This document shows, in pieces, positions 54,335 to 64,000 of a DNA stretch of 64,000 nt (its first letter is position 1; each line of letters opens with the position of its first letter). This stretch comes from Delphinapterus leucas. Its lineage: Eukaryota > Chordata > Mammalia > Artiodactyla > Monodontidae. Below the pieces are notes generated by a model. That model made no database searches. It was not told the DNA's origin and was given only the letters and a program-made list of their open reading frames with translations. The stretch is from NCBI RefSeq assembly GCF_002288925.2, contig NW_022098000.1, positions 5,370,487 to 5,434,486 of the forward strand. Reading direction: 5' to 3'. Made by a program: the position numbers and the translations under genes.

Positions 54335-55065
54335 GACACCACCCGCATCCACTAGAATGACTAAAAAGAAAAAGATTGATAGTCTCAAATGTTACTGATA
54401 TGGAGCAACTGGAACTCAGGCTTTGCTGGTGGGGGTGTAAAATGATAAAACCACTTTTGGAAAACAATTTTTAAGTTTTTTTATAAGTATATACCTACCT
54501 TAATGATCCAGCCATTCTACCCCTGGGTATTTCCATACAAAAGCTTGTTTACAAATGTTGATAGCAATTTTGTTAAAGATAGCCAAATACTGGAAACCAT
54601 CCAGATAGTCATCAACAGATAAATGAATACTACACTGAAACAATGGAATAACAGCAATAAAAAGACGTTTGTTCCTCTTCTACTACTTTTCTAATGTTAC
54701 TAATACTTGTAACAATGTGGATGAATTTCAAAAACAGCATGCTTAGCAAAAAAAGCCAGACACAAAAAGTATATACTGTATGATTCCTTTTATATACATA
54801 TATAAATTCTAGAAAATGCAAACTAGTATAAGTGGTACAACGTAGATCACTGGGTACCTGCAGCCAGGGATTCAGGAAGAGATGTGGATAGAAAGATTGA
54901 TGGCAAAAGGCATGAGGGAACTTTTTGGGATGATGGAAATATTCTACACCTTGATTGTGGTTGTTACGTGGGTGTGTACATTTATTAAACACATCAAACT
55001 GTGTACTTAAAATGGGAACCTTTTATTGTCTAAAATGTATACATCAATAAAATTAATTTAAAAAG
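54335..55065 (+). mobile_element. Old L1 ORF2 end and 3'UTR
   Basis: Ordered plus-strand L1 words: 'accacccgcatccactagaa', 'tttgctggtgggggtgtaaa', 'ccattctacccctgggtat', 'caacagataaatgaatac', 'actgtgtacttaaaatggg', then an A/T-rich end. Frame lost. Confidence 0.8.
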
Positions 55066-55164
55066 TTAACAAATAGTATACAGGTAAATGTACCCAACAG
55101 GCAGTTGTAAATTACATCCAGCGCCAAGTCATGTTGTGTTATTTATTTATTGAGTGGCCACTAT

Positions 55165-55475
55165 GTGCCAGTCACTGATCAATTTACTGAGTTCTGGAGG
55201 CTGGGAAGGCCAAGATCAAGGCACCAGTAGATATGATGTCAGGTGAGGACCTGCGTCCTGGTTCACAAATGATCGTCTTTTCACTGTGTCCTCACACAGT
55301 ACAAGGGAACAGGGGAACTCTCTGGGGTCTCTACTGTAAGGGCACTAATCCTGTTCATGAGGGTGCCACCCTCATGATCTAATCACCATCCAAAGTCTCT
55401 GCCTCCAGATACATTGGGGATTACATTTCAAAATATAAACTTAGAGGGACACATATTCAGTCTATAGCATTTTAT
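55165..55475 (-). mobile_element. MLT1/MST-type MaLR LTR
   Basis: Reverse complement of a MaLR LTR: 'gagttctggaggctgggaag', 'caagatcaaggcaccag', 'cactgtgtcctcacacagta', 'tctctggggtctctactgta', 'taagggcactaatcctgttc', ending 'cagtctatagca'. Solitary. Confidence 0.85.
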
Positions 55476-57244
55476 CTTCTCTGCTGGATGGCAGCTGAAA
55501 TTTTGTGTTGAGTTATTTTATGCTTAACTGAGATGCTTGAAAACTGAACTAACTACACATGCATAATTAAAGGTCAGTCAGAGATATAGGCAGAGTTTAT
55601 GCAGAATTTGGAGCATCCACTGTCACTCAATCCTTTCTGAGGTTTCCCCCTCTCACTTCCCAACTGCTGTGGTCACCCCAGCACTGTCAGACTGCTCTAA
55701 AATTAGTTGTTTTCATTTATACAAGAAATATTACCTGTTCTGTGCAGTAGAGAATAGTGGCTACGCTTGTTAAAACCATGAAAACAGAACCTCACCTAGT
55801 GTTATTTCCTTTTTCCAGTGTAGACTCCCCTTCAGTTTCCACTTGCTTTTGGTCACTCTCCAGGATCTTCAGATAGTTTTTTCTTAATATTTTGTCCAAC
55901 ATTATAATTGTTATCTGTGGGAAGGTTGGTCTGATAACCTTCCCACTCAGTCATTACTAAAGATAAAACACTATTCCCTGCTTTTTATTAATCAGAATCA
56001 TTTATTTATTCAGCTTTACAGGTTGTAATAGTATGTAAACAGTCTAAAATTTCACATTACGAAGACTTAAACTGCTCCTCCATTCAGAGAAGTTACAGAT
56101 GAGCAGTTTGTGTTTATCTACTCTTCTGTTTTTCTCAATCTGATAAATGTGCTCATGATGAGACAAATATTGAACAACATTTTGCCTTGATGGAGATGAG
56201 CAAACACTGTCTGTCATGTAGTCTGGTGGAAAAAACTCATAATTTTGCACTGAATTTTTGCATCTGCTGCTAACTAGGGATGAGATCTTGGGTGATTCAT
56301 ATTAACTCCAGTATTCATTTCCTTTATTTCTGCAAAAGAGATGAAAAATGCCAGCCTCAAAAAGCTGACAAGAAAACTGTGGATTAATATAGTCAAAAGA
56401 GCTTTCCGTGCCCCAGAAAACTATACATTAGACATTAGTCACTGTCAGTACTCTTTTCTCAGTTACCAGCCAAAAGAAAGCCTATCCTGTGAGTACTCCA
56501 TTTGGATAAACAATATGTAAATTATTGGATTGGGAGAAGTTAGACTGTAAAGTTTTCAACATGAAAGAGACTATACCAGAGGAGCCCAGTACAAACTATA
56601 GCACCCACCACTGAATCCATCTTTTTCTCTGCCTCTGTTTCACACCTTCCTTCTCCAGTAAACAGAAACATGTGGGGCAAAGCCTAAAGGAGGCTCATGA
56701 GCACGCTTCCTCGGGTTGGAGCGATGATTTCCATTTGTATAATGCTTTTTAGTTTAAAGAGCCATAACATACACCATCTCACTTGATCAAAATGTATTTT
56801 TTAGTCATTTGGATAAACACAGAGGCTTCATTTATTGCTTCATTTGTTTTCCACCTTGATCCACAAAGGATTTAAGAAGAGCATAAAGATTATCCTTTTC
56901 TCATATCACTCTTATTTTATAGTTATGGTGCCTACAATATAAATTAAAGTATTATGGACACTAAGTCTTCACTGAAGGCCAAGACCTACTGCATAAAAAA
57001 TAAGAGAAAAAGATATCAATGAGCAGAACTGTGTTCCTTCTAACAACCAGGGTCATTCAGACAATTCAAATACCACTGCTAATAAAAGTGTGTTGATCAG
57101 TTCACTAGAATAAACCTAGAAAAGGTCATGTTTCTCCAGTGAATTTTGCACCATCCATAACATTTATGTAAACTTGATTGGAGAAATAACACCTTTTAAG
57201 CCCTGTCAAAATAAAATGTTGTGAGGTTACTGATAAGGATTATT
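55476..57244. other. LRRC1 5' flank without recognised feature
   Basis: AT-rich upstream sequence. No coding exon, young repeat or RNA gene was recognised. Confidence 0.5.
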
Positions 57245-57665
57245 TTTAATTTTAGTTTTATTAAGGTATAATGGACATACAAAATTGTAAGATATTTAAA
57301 GTGTATATCATGGTGATTTGTATACATTGTGAAAGGATTCCTTCATATGGTTAATTAACACATCCATTACCTTACACACTTAGCTCTTTCTTTCTTTTCT
57401 TTTTTTTTTTTTTTTTGGTAAGAGCATTTATGTTCTAATTTCTTAGCAAATTTTAATTATACAATACAATGTTATCAACTATAGATACCATGTTTTACAT
57501 TAGCTCATAAAACATTATTCATCTTATAACTGAAAGTTTGTGCCCTTTTACCAAATTCACTCTTTTCCCTCTGCCCCCTGGCAACCACCTTTCTACTCTC
57601 TGTTTCTATGAGTTTGACTCTTTTTTTCAGATTCCACATGTAAGTGATACTACGTAGTATTTACC
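57245..57665 (-). mobile_element. L1 3'UTR and ORF2 end
   Basis: Antisense L1 3' end: 'tattaaggtataatggacat', a T-rich run near 57405, 'ccctggcaaccacctttcta', then 'agattccacatgtaagtgat', the antisense of the ORF2 end. It continues into other L1 sequence with a jump (next entry). Confidence 0.8.
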
Positions 57666-57679
57666 TTTCTCTGTTTGAT

Positions 57680-58990
57680 TTTTGTGTATGGTATAAGAAA
57701 GGGGTCCAGTTTCATTCTTTTCCATGTGGCTCTCCAGTTTTCCCAGTACCGTTTACTGAAGAGTCTGTTGTTTCCCCATTTTATATTCTAGGATCCATTG
57801 TAGTAAATCAGTTGACCAAATATCCATGGATTTATTTCTGGGCTCTGTATTCTGTTCCTTTGATCTATGTGTCTGTTTTTATACCAATACCATACTGTTT
57901 TGATAACTATAGCTTTGTAATATAGTTTGAAATTAGGACACTTGATGCCTTCAGCCTCATTCTTCTTTCTCAAGATTGCTTTGACTTTTCAGCGTTTTTT
58001 GCAGTTGCATGCACGTTTTAAGATTGTTTGCTCTATTTCTGTGAGAAATTCCATTGGAATTTTGATATTGATTGCATTGACTCTGTAGATTGCTTTGAGT
58101 AGTATAGACATTTTAACAATATAATTTTTCGAATCCATGAACATGAAATATCTTTCCATTTATTTGTGTTTCATTCAGTTTCTTTAATGAATGTTTTTTC
58201 AGTGTACAGATTTTTCACTACTTTGTTTCTAGGTATTTCATTCTTTCTGATGCAATTGTAAATGGGATTGCTTTCTTAATTTCTCTTTCTGATAGTTCAT
58301 TATCAATGAATAGAGACACAACTGATTTTAGTCTATTGATTTTGTATCCTGAAAATGTACCAAATTTGTTATTAGTTCTAACAGTTTTTGGTGGAATTTT
58401 TAGAGTTTTCTATCTATATAATATCATGTCACCTGCAAAGAGAGATAGTTTTTTGTTGTATTTTTTTTGCGGTACGCAGGCCTCTCACTGCTGTGGCCTC
58501 TCCCGTTGTGGAGCACAGGCTCCAGACGCGCAGGCTCAGCGACCATGGCTCACGGGCCCAGCCGCTCCGTGGCATGTGGGGTCTTCCAGGACTGGGGCAC
58601 GAACCCGTGTCCCCTGCATTGGCAGGCGGACTCTCAACCATTGCACCACCAGGGAAGCCCTAGAGATAGTTTTACATCTTTCTTTCTGATGTGGATGCCG
58701 TTTATTATTTTTTTCTTGCCTGCTTGCTCTGGCTAGATCTTCTAATACTCTATTGAATGAAAGTGACAACAGTGGGCATCTGGTCTTGTTCTGGATCTTA
58801 GGGAAAATCAGCTTTTCACCATTGAATACTATGTTAGCTGTGGGTTTATAATATATCGACTTTATTATGTTGAGCTATGTGCCCTATATACCCAGTTCTT
58901 TGAGAGCTTTTATTATAAATGAATGTTGAATTTTGTCACATTCTTTTTCTGCATCTATTGAGATAATCATATGATTTTTATACCTTAGTT
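57680..58990 (-). mobile_element. L1 ORF2 reverse-transcriptase region, decayed
   Basis: Antisense of L1 ORF2 polymerase-region sequence: 'ctccagttttcccagtacc', 'ctgttcctttgatctatgtg', 'ataccaataccatactgttt', 'gattttgtatcctgaaaatg', 'tctgcatctattgagataat'. Stops and small changes throughout; no usable frame. Interrupted by a SINE at 58453-58661. About 1 kb of ORF2 expected between this and the 3' end segment is missing. Confidence 0.85.
58453..58661 (-). mobile_element. Short CHR SINE inside L1
   Basis: Reverse-orientation short CHR SINE: starts with T's then 'gcggtacgcaggcctctcac', ends 'gcaccaccagggaagccc'. A perfect 12-bp duplication flanks it (58441-58452 and 58662-58673, agagatagtttt), made of L1 sequence. 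Confidence 0.95.
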
Positions 58991-59870
58991 TGTTAATGTG
59001 AATGTCTATTTCCTTCCCCAGGTTAGGGAAGTTTTCAGCTGTTGTTTCTTCAAATAAGTTTTCTGACCATTTCTCTCTCTGTCTTCTCTTCCTGGACCCC
59101 TATAATATGAATATTGGTCCACTTGCTGTTTTCCCATAAGCCCCTCAAGCTGTCTTCATTCTTTTTTTTCTTTTTGCCCTTCTGATTGGATGAGTTTCTC
59201 TGCCCTTTCTTTGAATTCTCTAATTTTTTTCTTCTTCTTTATCTAGTCTGCTATTGAACTCCTCTATTGAATGTTTCAGTTCGATTATTGTTTTCTTCAG
59301 CTCTATTTTTTCTTTTTGGTACTTTGCTATATTCTCTCTTTTTTGAAATTTTCACTTTGTTCATGCATTGCTTTCTTGACTTCAGTAAGCATACTTCTGA
59401 CCATTATTTTGAATTCTTTATCAGGTAAATCACTTACATTTCATTAAGGTCTGTTTCTGGAGTTTTATCATATCTTTGTTTGGAACATACTCTTCTTTTT
59501 TCTTCATTTTCTTTGACTCTCTGTGCTGAATTCTGCACATTGGGTAAAACAACCATCTCTCCCAGTCTGGACAGAGTGGTCTTGTGTGAGAGATTAACCT
59601 TATTGCTCAGCCTGACCTGAGCTATTTGTTGTCTCTGAAACCTTTGTGATTGTCCAAGCTGCCTTCTTTGTTCTTACTTGCTCCCAGTAATTGAGGGTGT
59701 GCCAAGGCCCATTTCAATATGGGCATTTTCTCATTTGCCCAATGTACAGACATCACTCAACTAGTTTCTGGATTTCTTTTAGAGGAAATTGCTCTGTGAG
59801 TAACCATAGATTTAGTGTATCCAGAAAAGGAGGTGAGTTTAGGAGACTCCTATGTTGCTGTCTTAGACTG
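58991..59870 (-). mobile_element. Old L1 5' part (ORF1-side) segment
   Basis: Antisense old-L1 words: 'cagctgttgtttcttcaaat', 'cctggacccctataatatga', 'ttcccataagcccctcaagc', 'ctgctattgaactcctctat'. Not contiguous with the polymerase segment in a full-length L1, so either a deletion or a second insertion. Confidence 0.55.
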
Positions 59871-59983
59871 GGACTCTAATGAAGCTTTCTTAAAGAAAAG
59901 AAAGATAGCTGTGAACTTCCAGGCTGACATTTACCAAAGGAAAAAAAAAAAAACTTTTTAACTGTTTAAGAGTACCACGTAGC

Positions 59984-60189
59984 AGGGTTTCCCTGGTGGC
60001 GCAGTGGTTGAGAGTCTGCCTGCCGATGCAAGAAACACGGGTTCGTGTCGCGGTTCGGGAAGATCTCACATGCCACGGAGCGGCTGGGCCCGTGAGCCAT
60101 GGCCGCTGAGCCTGCGCGTCTGGAGCCTGTGCTCCACAACGGGAGAGACCACAGCAGTGAGGGGCCCGCGTACCACAAAAAAAAAAAAG
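59984..60189 (+). mobile_element. Short CHR SINE
   Basis: Short CHR copy with 'ggtttccctggtggcgcag' start and a 12-base A run. The flank duplication is 59971-59983 and 60190-60202 with two changes. Upstream of LRRC1. Confidence 0.93.
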
Positions 60190-60202
60190 AATACCAGGTA
60201 GC

Positions 60203-61087
60203 TTGTTTTTCATCTTCCAATTATATTACTAATCAAACAATAAAGAAATATGTCTTATTTATTTATTTACTTATTTATTTAAAAGTACAGTATTTATATT
60301 TTATCCAATCATATTTCTTTACTTCAGAAACCATCTAGAGGCCTCCTCAATTCTAATTTATTCTTAGTATTTTCCATTAGTGGATCAACCATCAAATCTT
60401 TTTTTTTTCCATTTCCCCCCACAAAACACAAGGAAGAAATCTTTCTAAAGAGCGTGATCTTGCTGTAAAAAATTTCATTTTCTTAATATGTTGAGTAATT
60501 TGTAAACAAATGCATTTCTTTTTATTAATTCTACTGGCACCTTAAAAGAGGTAAAAAATTAAAATAGTGTGAAAATATCAGTAAGTAATATTATTATAAA
60601 TCTATCATTTGGATAAGCTGAATCAATTTATAGGAAGACAACACTACAAGTATATCTGCTATAAGAAAATCAAGCATGAACATACCTAATCTTATAGCAA
60701 ATTTCAATGGGGAGAATTTCAAAATTCTCTCAATTTTGTTGCTTTGCCAAAAAGGATTTACTGCAGGATTTAAATAGATCATTATTTTAATACATTGAAA
60801 TTGAATTTTACTTACCAAAAAAATTGTTTCATACAATTTTGTAGGTAGACATCTAATGCACAAAGCTAAGTATAACTGTATTAGTCTTGAATATGATTAT
60901 TATTCAAGACCTGTGCTTAACAGTGAAGACATTACTCTGTGAAAGTCCGGAGCCAATCAGAACATGAACGTTCACCAGACAGTTTGAATCTCTCTTAGAC
61001 CTGCTGTGTAAGAAGAATTGAGGAAAATTCACATTAAAAGCACAACTTGCTAAAATCTACATACATGTATAAGGAGAGTTCACTTGA
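60203..61087. other. AT-rich flank without recognised feature
   Basis: A TATT/TTTA simple run at 60256-60281 and otherwise unique AT-rich sequence. Confidence 0.5.
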
Positions 61088-61107
61088 TAGGCTTGTTTCA
61101 TATTTTT

Positions 61108-61272
61108 TTTTAATTTATTTTATTGAAGTATAGTTGACTTACAATGTTGTGTTAATTTCTGCTGTACAGCAAAGTGATTCAGTTATACATATATAGACAT
61201 TCTTTTTCCTATTCTTTTCCATTATGGTTCCATTATCACAAGACATTGAATATAGTTCCCTGTGCTATACAG
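61108..61272 (-). mobile_element. L1 3' end, 165 bp, with long target duplication
   Basis: Antisense L1 3'UTR: 'attgaagtatagttgactta', 'caatgttgtgttaatttctg', 'ttccctgtgctatacag'. A 20-bp exact duplication flanks it (61088-61107 and 61273-61292). Very short 5'-truncated insertion; the intact duplication indicates a relatively recent event. Confidence 0.95.
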
Positions 61273-61292
61273 TAGGCTTGTTTCATATTTTT

Positions 61293-62449
61293 AAACGTCT
61301 TAAGTGATATAGAAAATAACAAACTTCACATTTATAAGAAAAACTTAAACTAATTCTCTTCTAGACCATTAAGTAAAATTATTAATAAAACCCACTGAAC
61401 TAGGAATTCAGTGAGTCTCAGTCCTGGCTTTTCAACAAAATAACACTGGACATCAAAAGATTCATCTCTCCTGTGCCTGTTTCTCAGCTCTAACCAGAGC
61501 AGATGGGATGACAAAGCACTATGTATAAGGTCTCTGACGACTCCTTTTAAAAGGACTATGATTCCTCTTCTGCACAGTGTTCTGCTCAGTATACCTTCTA
61601 GCAAAGAGTCAATGGCACAAAATCCATCATAAGGAAATGATCCTTCACGTTTTCATTTTTGTAAACATTTCTCTTTCCGGGTTCACAGCCAGTGCATCTC
61701 CATTTTTCCATTATCACTTTTCCTCTTCCCGATGTAACTGTCATCATCAAATCGCTTTGCCTCAGAATATTCACCTGTTCATAGTCCCTTACATTCTTTT
61801 CTTTGTCTGTTCATCTGGCTCCTCATTTCTCTCTACTTTAGTGAGAAAGAATACTTCAAAAACAGAAATTGTTAAGTTTAATAGAGTGATTGGCTGTCAC
61901 AGACAGCCCAATAATTAAATATTGTCCCCGATAAAATAGACTCTCAGTAATTATTAGAAACAGAAGAACACAAAGTGTCAAATTGTTGGATTGACCTTCT
62001 TAATCTCCAAGCAAGTCGTATTTATATAAAAGATAGGTTTTTCTACTTGTACAATAAAATACAGTAAAATGTTAATATTTATAATACTAATTTAGTATTT
62101 ATGATATGTTTGTCTAGTTACATCATGCATAGTTTAGTATTTACATAATCTGTCTCTGAAACCTGAAAGGACGCAACTGTCAAACTTGATCTACATGGTT
62201 CCCTCTTGGGAGGCTAATGCAGCTAGGCAGGGCCATGGCTAAGGGGCAGCCAGCAGGAGAAAGAGGAAAGAAGAGCCGAGAGATCATCCAGAGGCAGAAC
62301 ACTTCACCCTGGGGAGGTGGCTGGAGCACACAGTGGCTTAGTTGGGAATAATAAACAAGTTGCCTTCTCAGTGTGGGCTGGGAGTGGTATTTACATGTCA
62401 CCATGACTACCTTCCTGACCTTTAGGGCTCCCTGAGGAAGGAAGCTGGA

Positions 62450-62480
<31 letters not shown>

Positions 62481-62844
62481 CCAAAGAGGAGGACGTGGAA
62501 AATGTACCAGGGAGATAGCCAAAGGGGAAAAGGTTCTTAAGAAACAAACCAGATCAGAGGAAATGTATAATTAGGCTTAGAGTGGGAATTGAAAGTAGCC
62601 ATGGTGTGATAAGTTGTAACACTGTTGCATTGTAATACTATGCAAAAGAAGTCATGATTGTTATTATTTCGTGGGGTATGTTGAAGCTCTTCTGATACAG
62701 CCGGTTAAGCTGCTTGGCGGTGTTTTTGTTCCCAAAGAGTGTGAGTCTCTTACAGAAAGACAGGACTAACTTTCCTACGAAAGTGATGAAATACAACTGG
62801 ACACATCACAATCCCCAGGCTAGCTCTGTAAGACTAAACCACAT
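61293..62844. other. LRRC1 5' flank without recognised gene
   Basis: Unique-looking sequence. A 113-codon plus-strand frame (61577-61918) is Ser/Phe-rich with no family match. A TG microsatellite lies inside (next entry). Confidence 0.5.
62451..62477. repeat. (TG)n microsatellite
   Basis: Thirteen uninterrupted TG units. Standard dinucleotide repeat. Confidence 0.95.
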
Positions 62845-63380
62845 TGTAGGCAGACTCTCATATGGCCCCAATGATCTCCACATCTCTGTATACAATAGAG
62901 GTTCTTGTAGTGTTCCCTCCTCTTGAGTGTTGGCTGCATTTATTGACTTGCTTCTAAGGAATAAAAAGGCAGCAAAAGTCATGGGATGTCACCTGAGATT
63001 CAGTTATAAAAAGACCATGGCTTCCATCTTAGGTGTCTTGTCCCCTTCTGTCTTAGGTGGCTTGCTCTGGGGGAAGCCAGTGCCATGGCGTGAGACAGCC
63101 CTGCAGAGACACCCACTTGAAAAGCTTGGAAGCAGATCTCTTGAAACACGTCAGCAGCCACGTGAGTGAGCTCGGAAGCAGATTCTCCCCCAGTTGAGCC
63201 TTGAGTTGACTGCAGGTCAGCTGACATCTTGACTGCAATCTCAACAGGAGGCTGAGCCAGAACCAACCCAGGAAGCTGTGCCCAGATCCCTGACCCACAG
63301 AAACCTGGAGATAATAGATGTTTATTGCTTTAGGCTGCTAAGTTTGGAGTAGTTTGTTGCACAGCCATAGACGACTAATT
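62845..63380 (+). mobile_element. MLT1-type MaLR LTR, near full length
   Basis: Starts TGTAGGCAGAC; ordered MLT1 words follow: 'ggctgcatttattgacttgc', 'agaccatggcttccatctta', 'ctctgggggaagccagtgcc', 'gctgacatcttgactgcaat', 'gacccacagaaacctggag', 'tttattgctttaggctgcta', ending 'gacgactaatt'. Non-coding. The 80-88-codon frames inside are artefacts. Confidence 0.85.
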
Positions 63381-63514
63381 CAAACCATGACAGGTAACAC
63401 ATAACATAGCTGAAATGCTATATAAGGTGCAGCGGAAGAGTTAGAATCAAGGCAGGCAGGGGATGGAACAGGAGAGATGTGGACGGTGACACAGCTCACG
63501 GAGCAGCTGTGTTG

Positions 63515-63840
63515 TCCTGTGTGCCAGGCACCTTACAGACACATCTGTGGTTATTCTCATTACTCTGGAACACTGGAACCGTTCTCCCCACATCACACAT
63601 GCATAACCTAAGGTTCAGAAGGGTTAAATAATTTGCCCGACTCTAGGGAATTCCCTGGCGGTCCGGTGATTAAGACTCTGCGCTTTCACTGCTGAGGACA
63701 CGGGTTTAGTCCCTAGTCAGGGAACTAAGATCCCACAAGCCCCACGGCACAGTCAATAATAATAATAACAATAATAATAATTTGCCCAACTCTATAGCGC
63801 TAGTAAGTAGCAGGCGCTGGTTTTGAACTCTGGTTTGTGA
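63515..63840 (-). mobile_element. MIR split by CHR-1 SINE
   Basis: Antisense MIR 'tgtgccaggcaccttacaga', 'ggttcagaagggttaaataa', 'tttgcccgactcta', then the SINE, then the duplicated 'aataatttgcccaactcta' and 'agtaagtagcaggcgctgg'. The duplication itself is MIR sequence. Confidence 0.85.
63646..63775 (+). mobile_element. CHR-1-type SINE in MIR
   Basis: Starts 'gggaattccctggcggtccg'; B box 'gggtttagtccctag'; 'ggaactaagatcccacaagc'; tail (AAT)n. A 19-bp duplication flanks it (63627-63645 and 63776-63794) with one mismatch. Confidence 0.95.
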
Positions 63841-64000
63841 GAAGATATGATAATAATACATGAAGGTCCTGCTTCTATTACACTAATTGCAATGAATGAC
63901 ACTGGTAATGAGTGGAAAATCACACCCGATTGCACCTTCCAGACACACGCCTCACATTTCACGTGATAAGAGCTGAAGTCGGGTGTGAGCAGCTCTCTGC
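63841..64000. other. Window end, no recognised feature
   Basis: Short unassigned sequence. Confidence 0.5.

Overview
This is a window of a mammalian nuclear genome, almost certainly from a cetacean. The evidence for the lineage is repeat content: about fifteen copies of tRNA-derived SINEs of the CHR type, which cetaceans share with hippos and ruminants. Many are near-identical short CHR copies with target-site duplications, as seen in whales and dolphins. Cetartiodactyl-type L1 3' ends and an old mariner MITE agree with this. No bacterial or viral coding block is present, and nearly all the longer open frames are SINE, CpG-island or low-complexity artefacts.

Only one gene can be supported: LRRC1 (LANO, a LAP/Scribble-family leucine-rich-repeat adaptor), on the minus strand. 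Exon 1 (CDS 50538-50696, residues 1-53) lies in a strong CpG island at about 49.74-51.48 kb. Exon 2 (6023-6140, residues 54-92 plus one base) lies 44.4 kb downstream, with intron 1 between them. All visible splice sites are GT-AG, and the phases join correctly (0, then 1). The left end of the window is the start of intron 2. The rest of the gene lies off the left edge. From about 51.5 kb to the right end is 5' flanking DNA with no recognisable gene.

The remaining sequence is intronic or flanking and repeat-rich. 1-6 kb (intron 2): an L1 tail and a MER20-like element. 6-16 kb: an old L1 carrying a CHR-2 SINE and a mariner MITE, then further L1, MIR and MLT1 remnants. 16.1-19.1 kb: five CHR SINEs in 3 kb, one of which carries a 39-bp insert copied from 1.8 kb away. 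21-25 kb: MIRs, an L1 tail and an LTR-like block. 27-47 kb: CHR SINEs, L2/MIR/MER20 remnants, an L1 tail nested in a MIR, and a 200-bp TG-rich compound microsatellite with higher-order structure. 53-64 kb: MLT1 LTRs, rearranged L1s, CHR SINEs and a MIR split by a SINE.

I found no undescribed multi-gene system. The points most worth a second look are the templated insertion in the 18.7-19.1 kb SINE, the 85-codon in-frame extension upstream of the LRRC1 start codon, the antisense orientation bias of SINEs in intron 1, the higher-order microsatellite and the nested-insertion chronology. Repeat family names come from recognising consensus features by eye. No database search was run.
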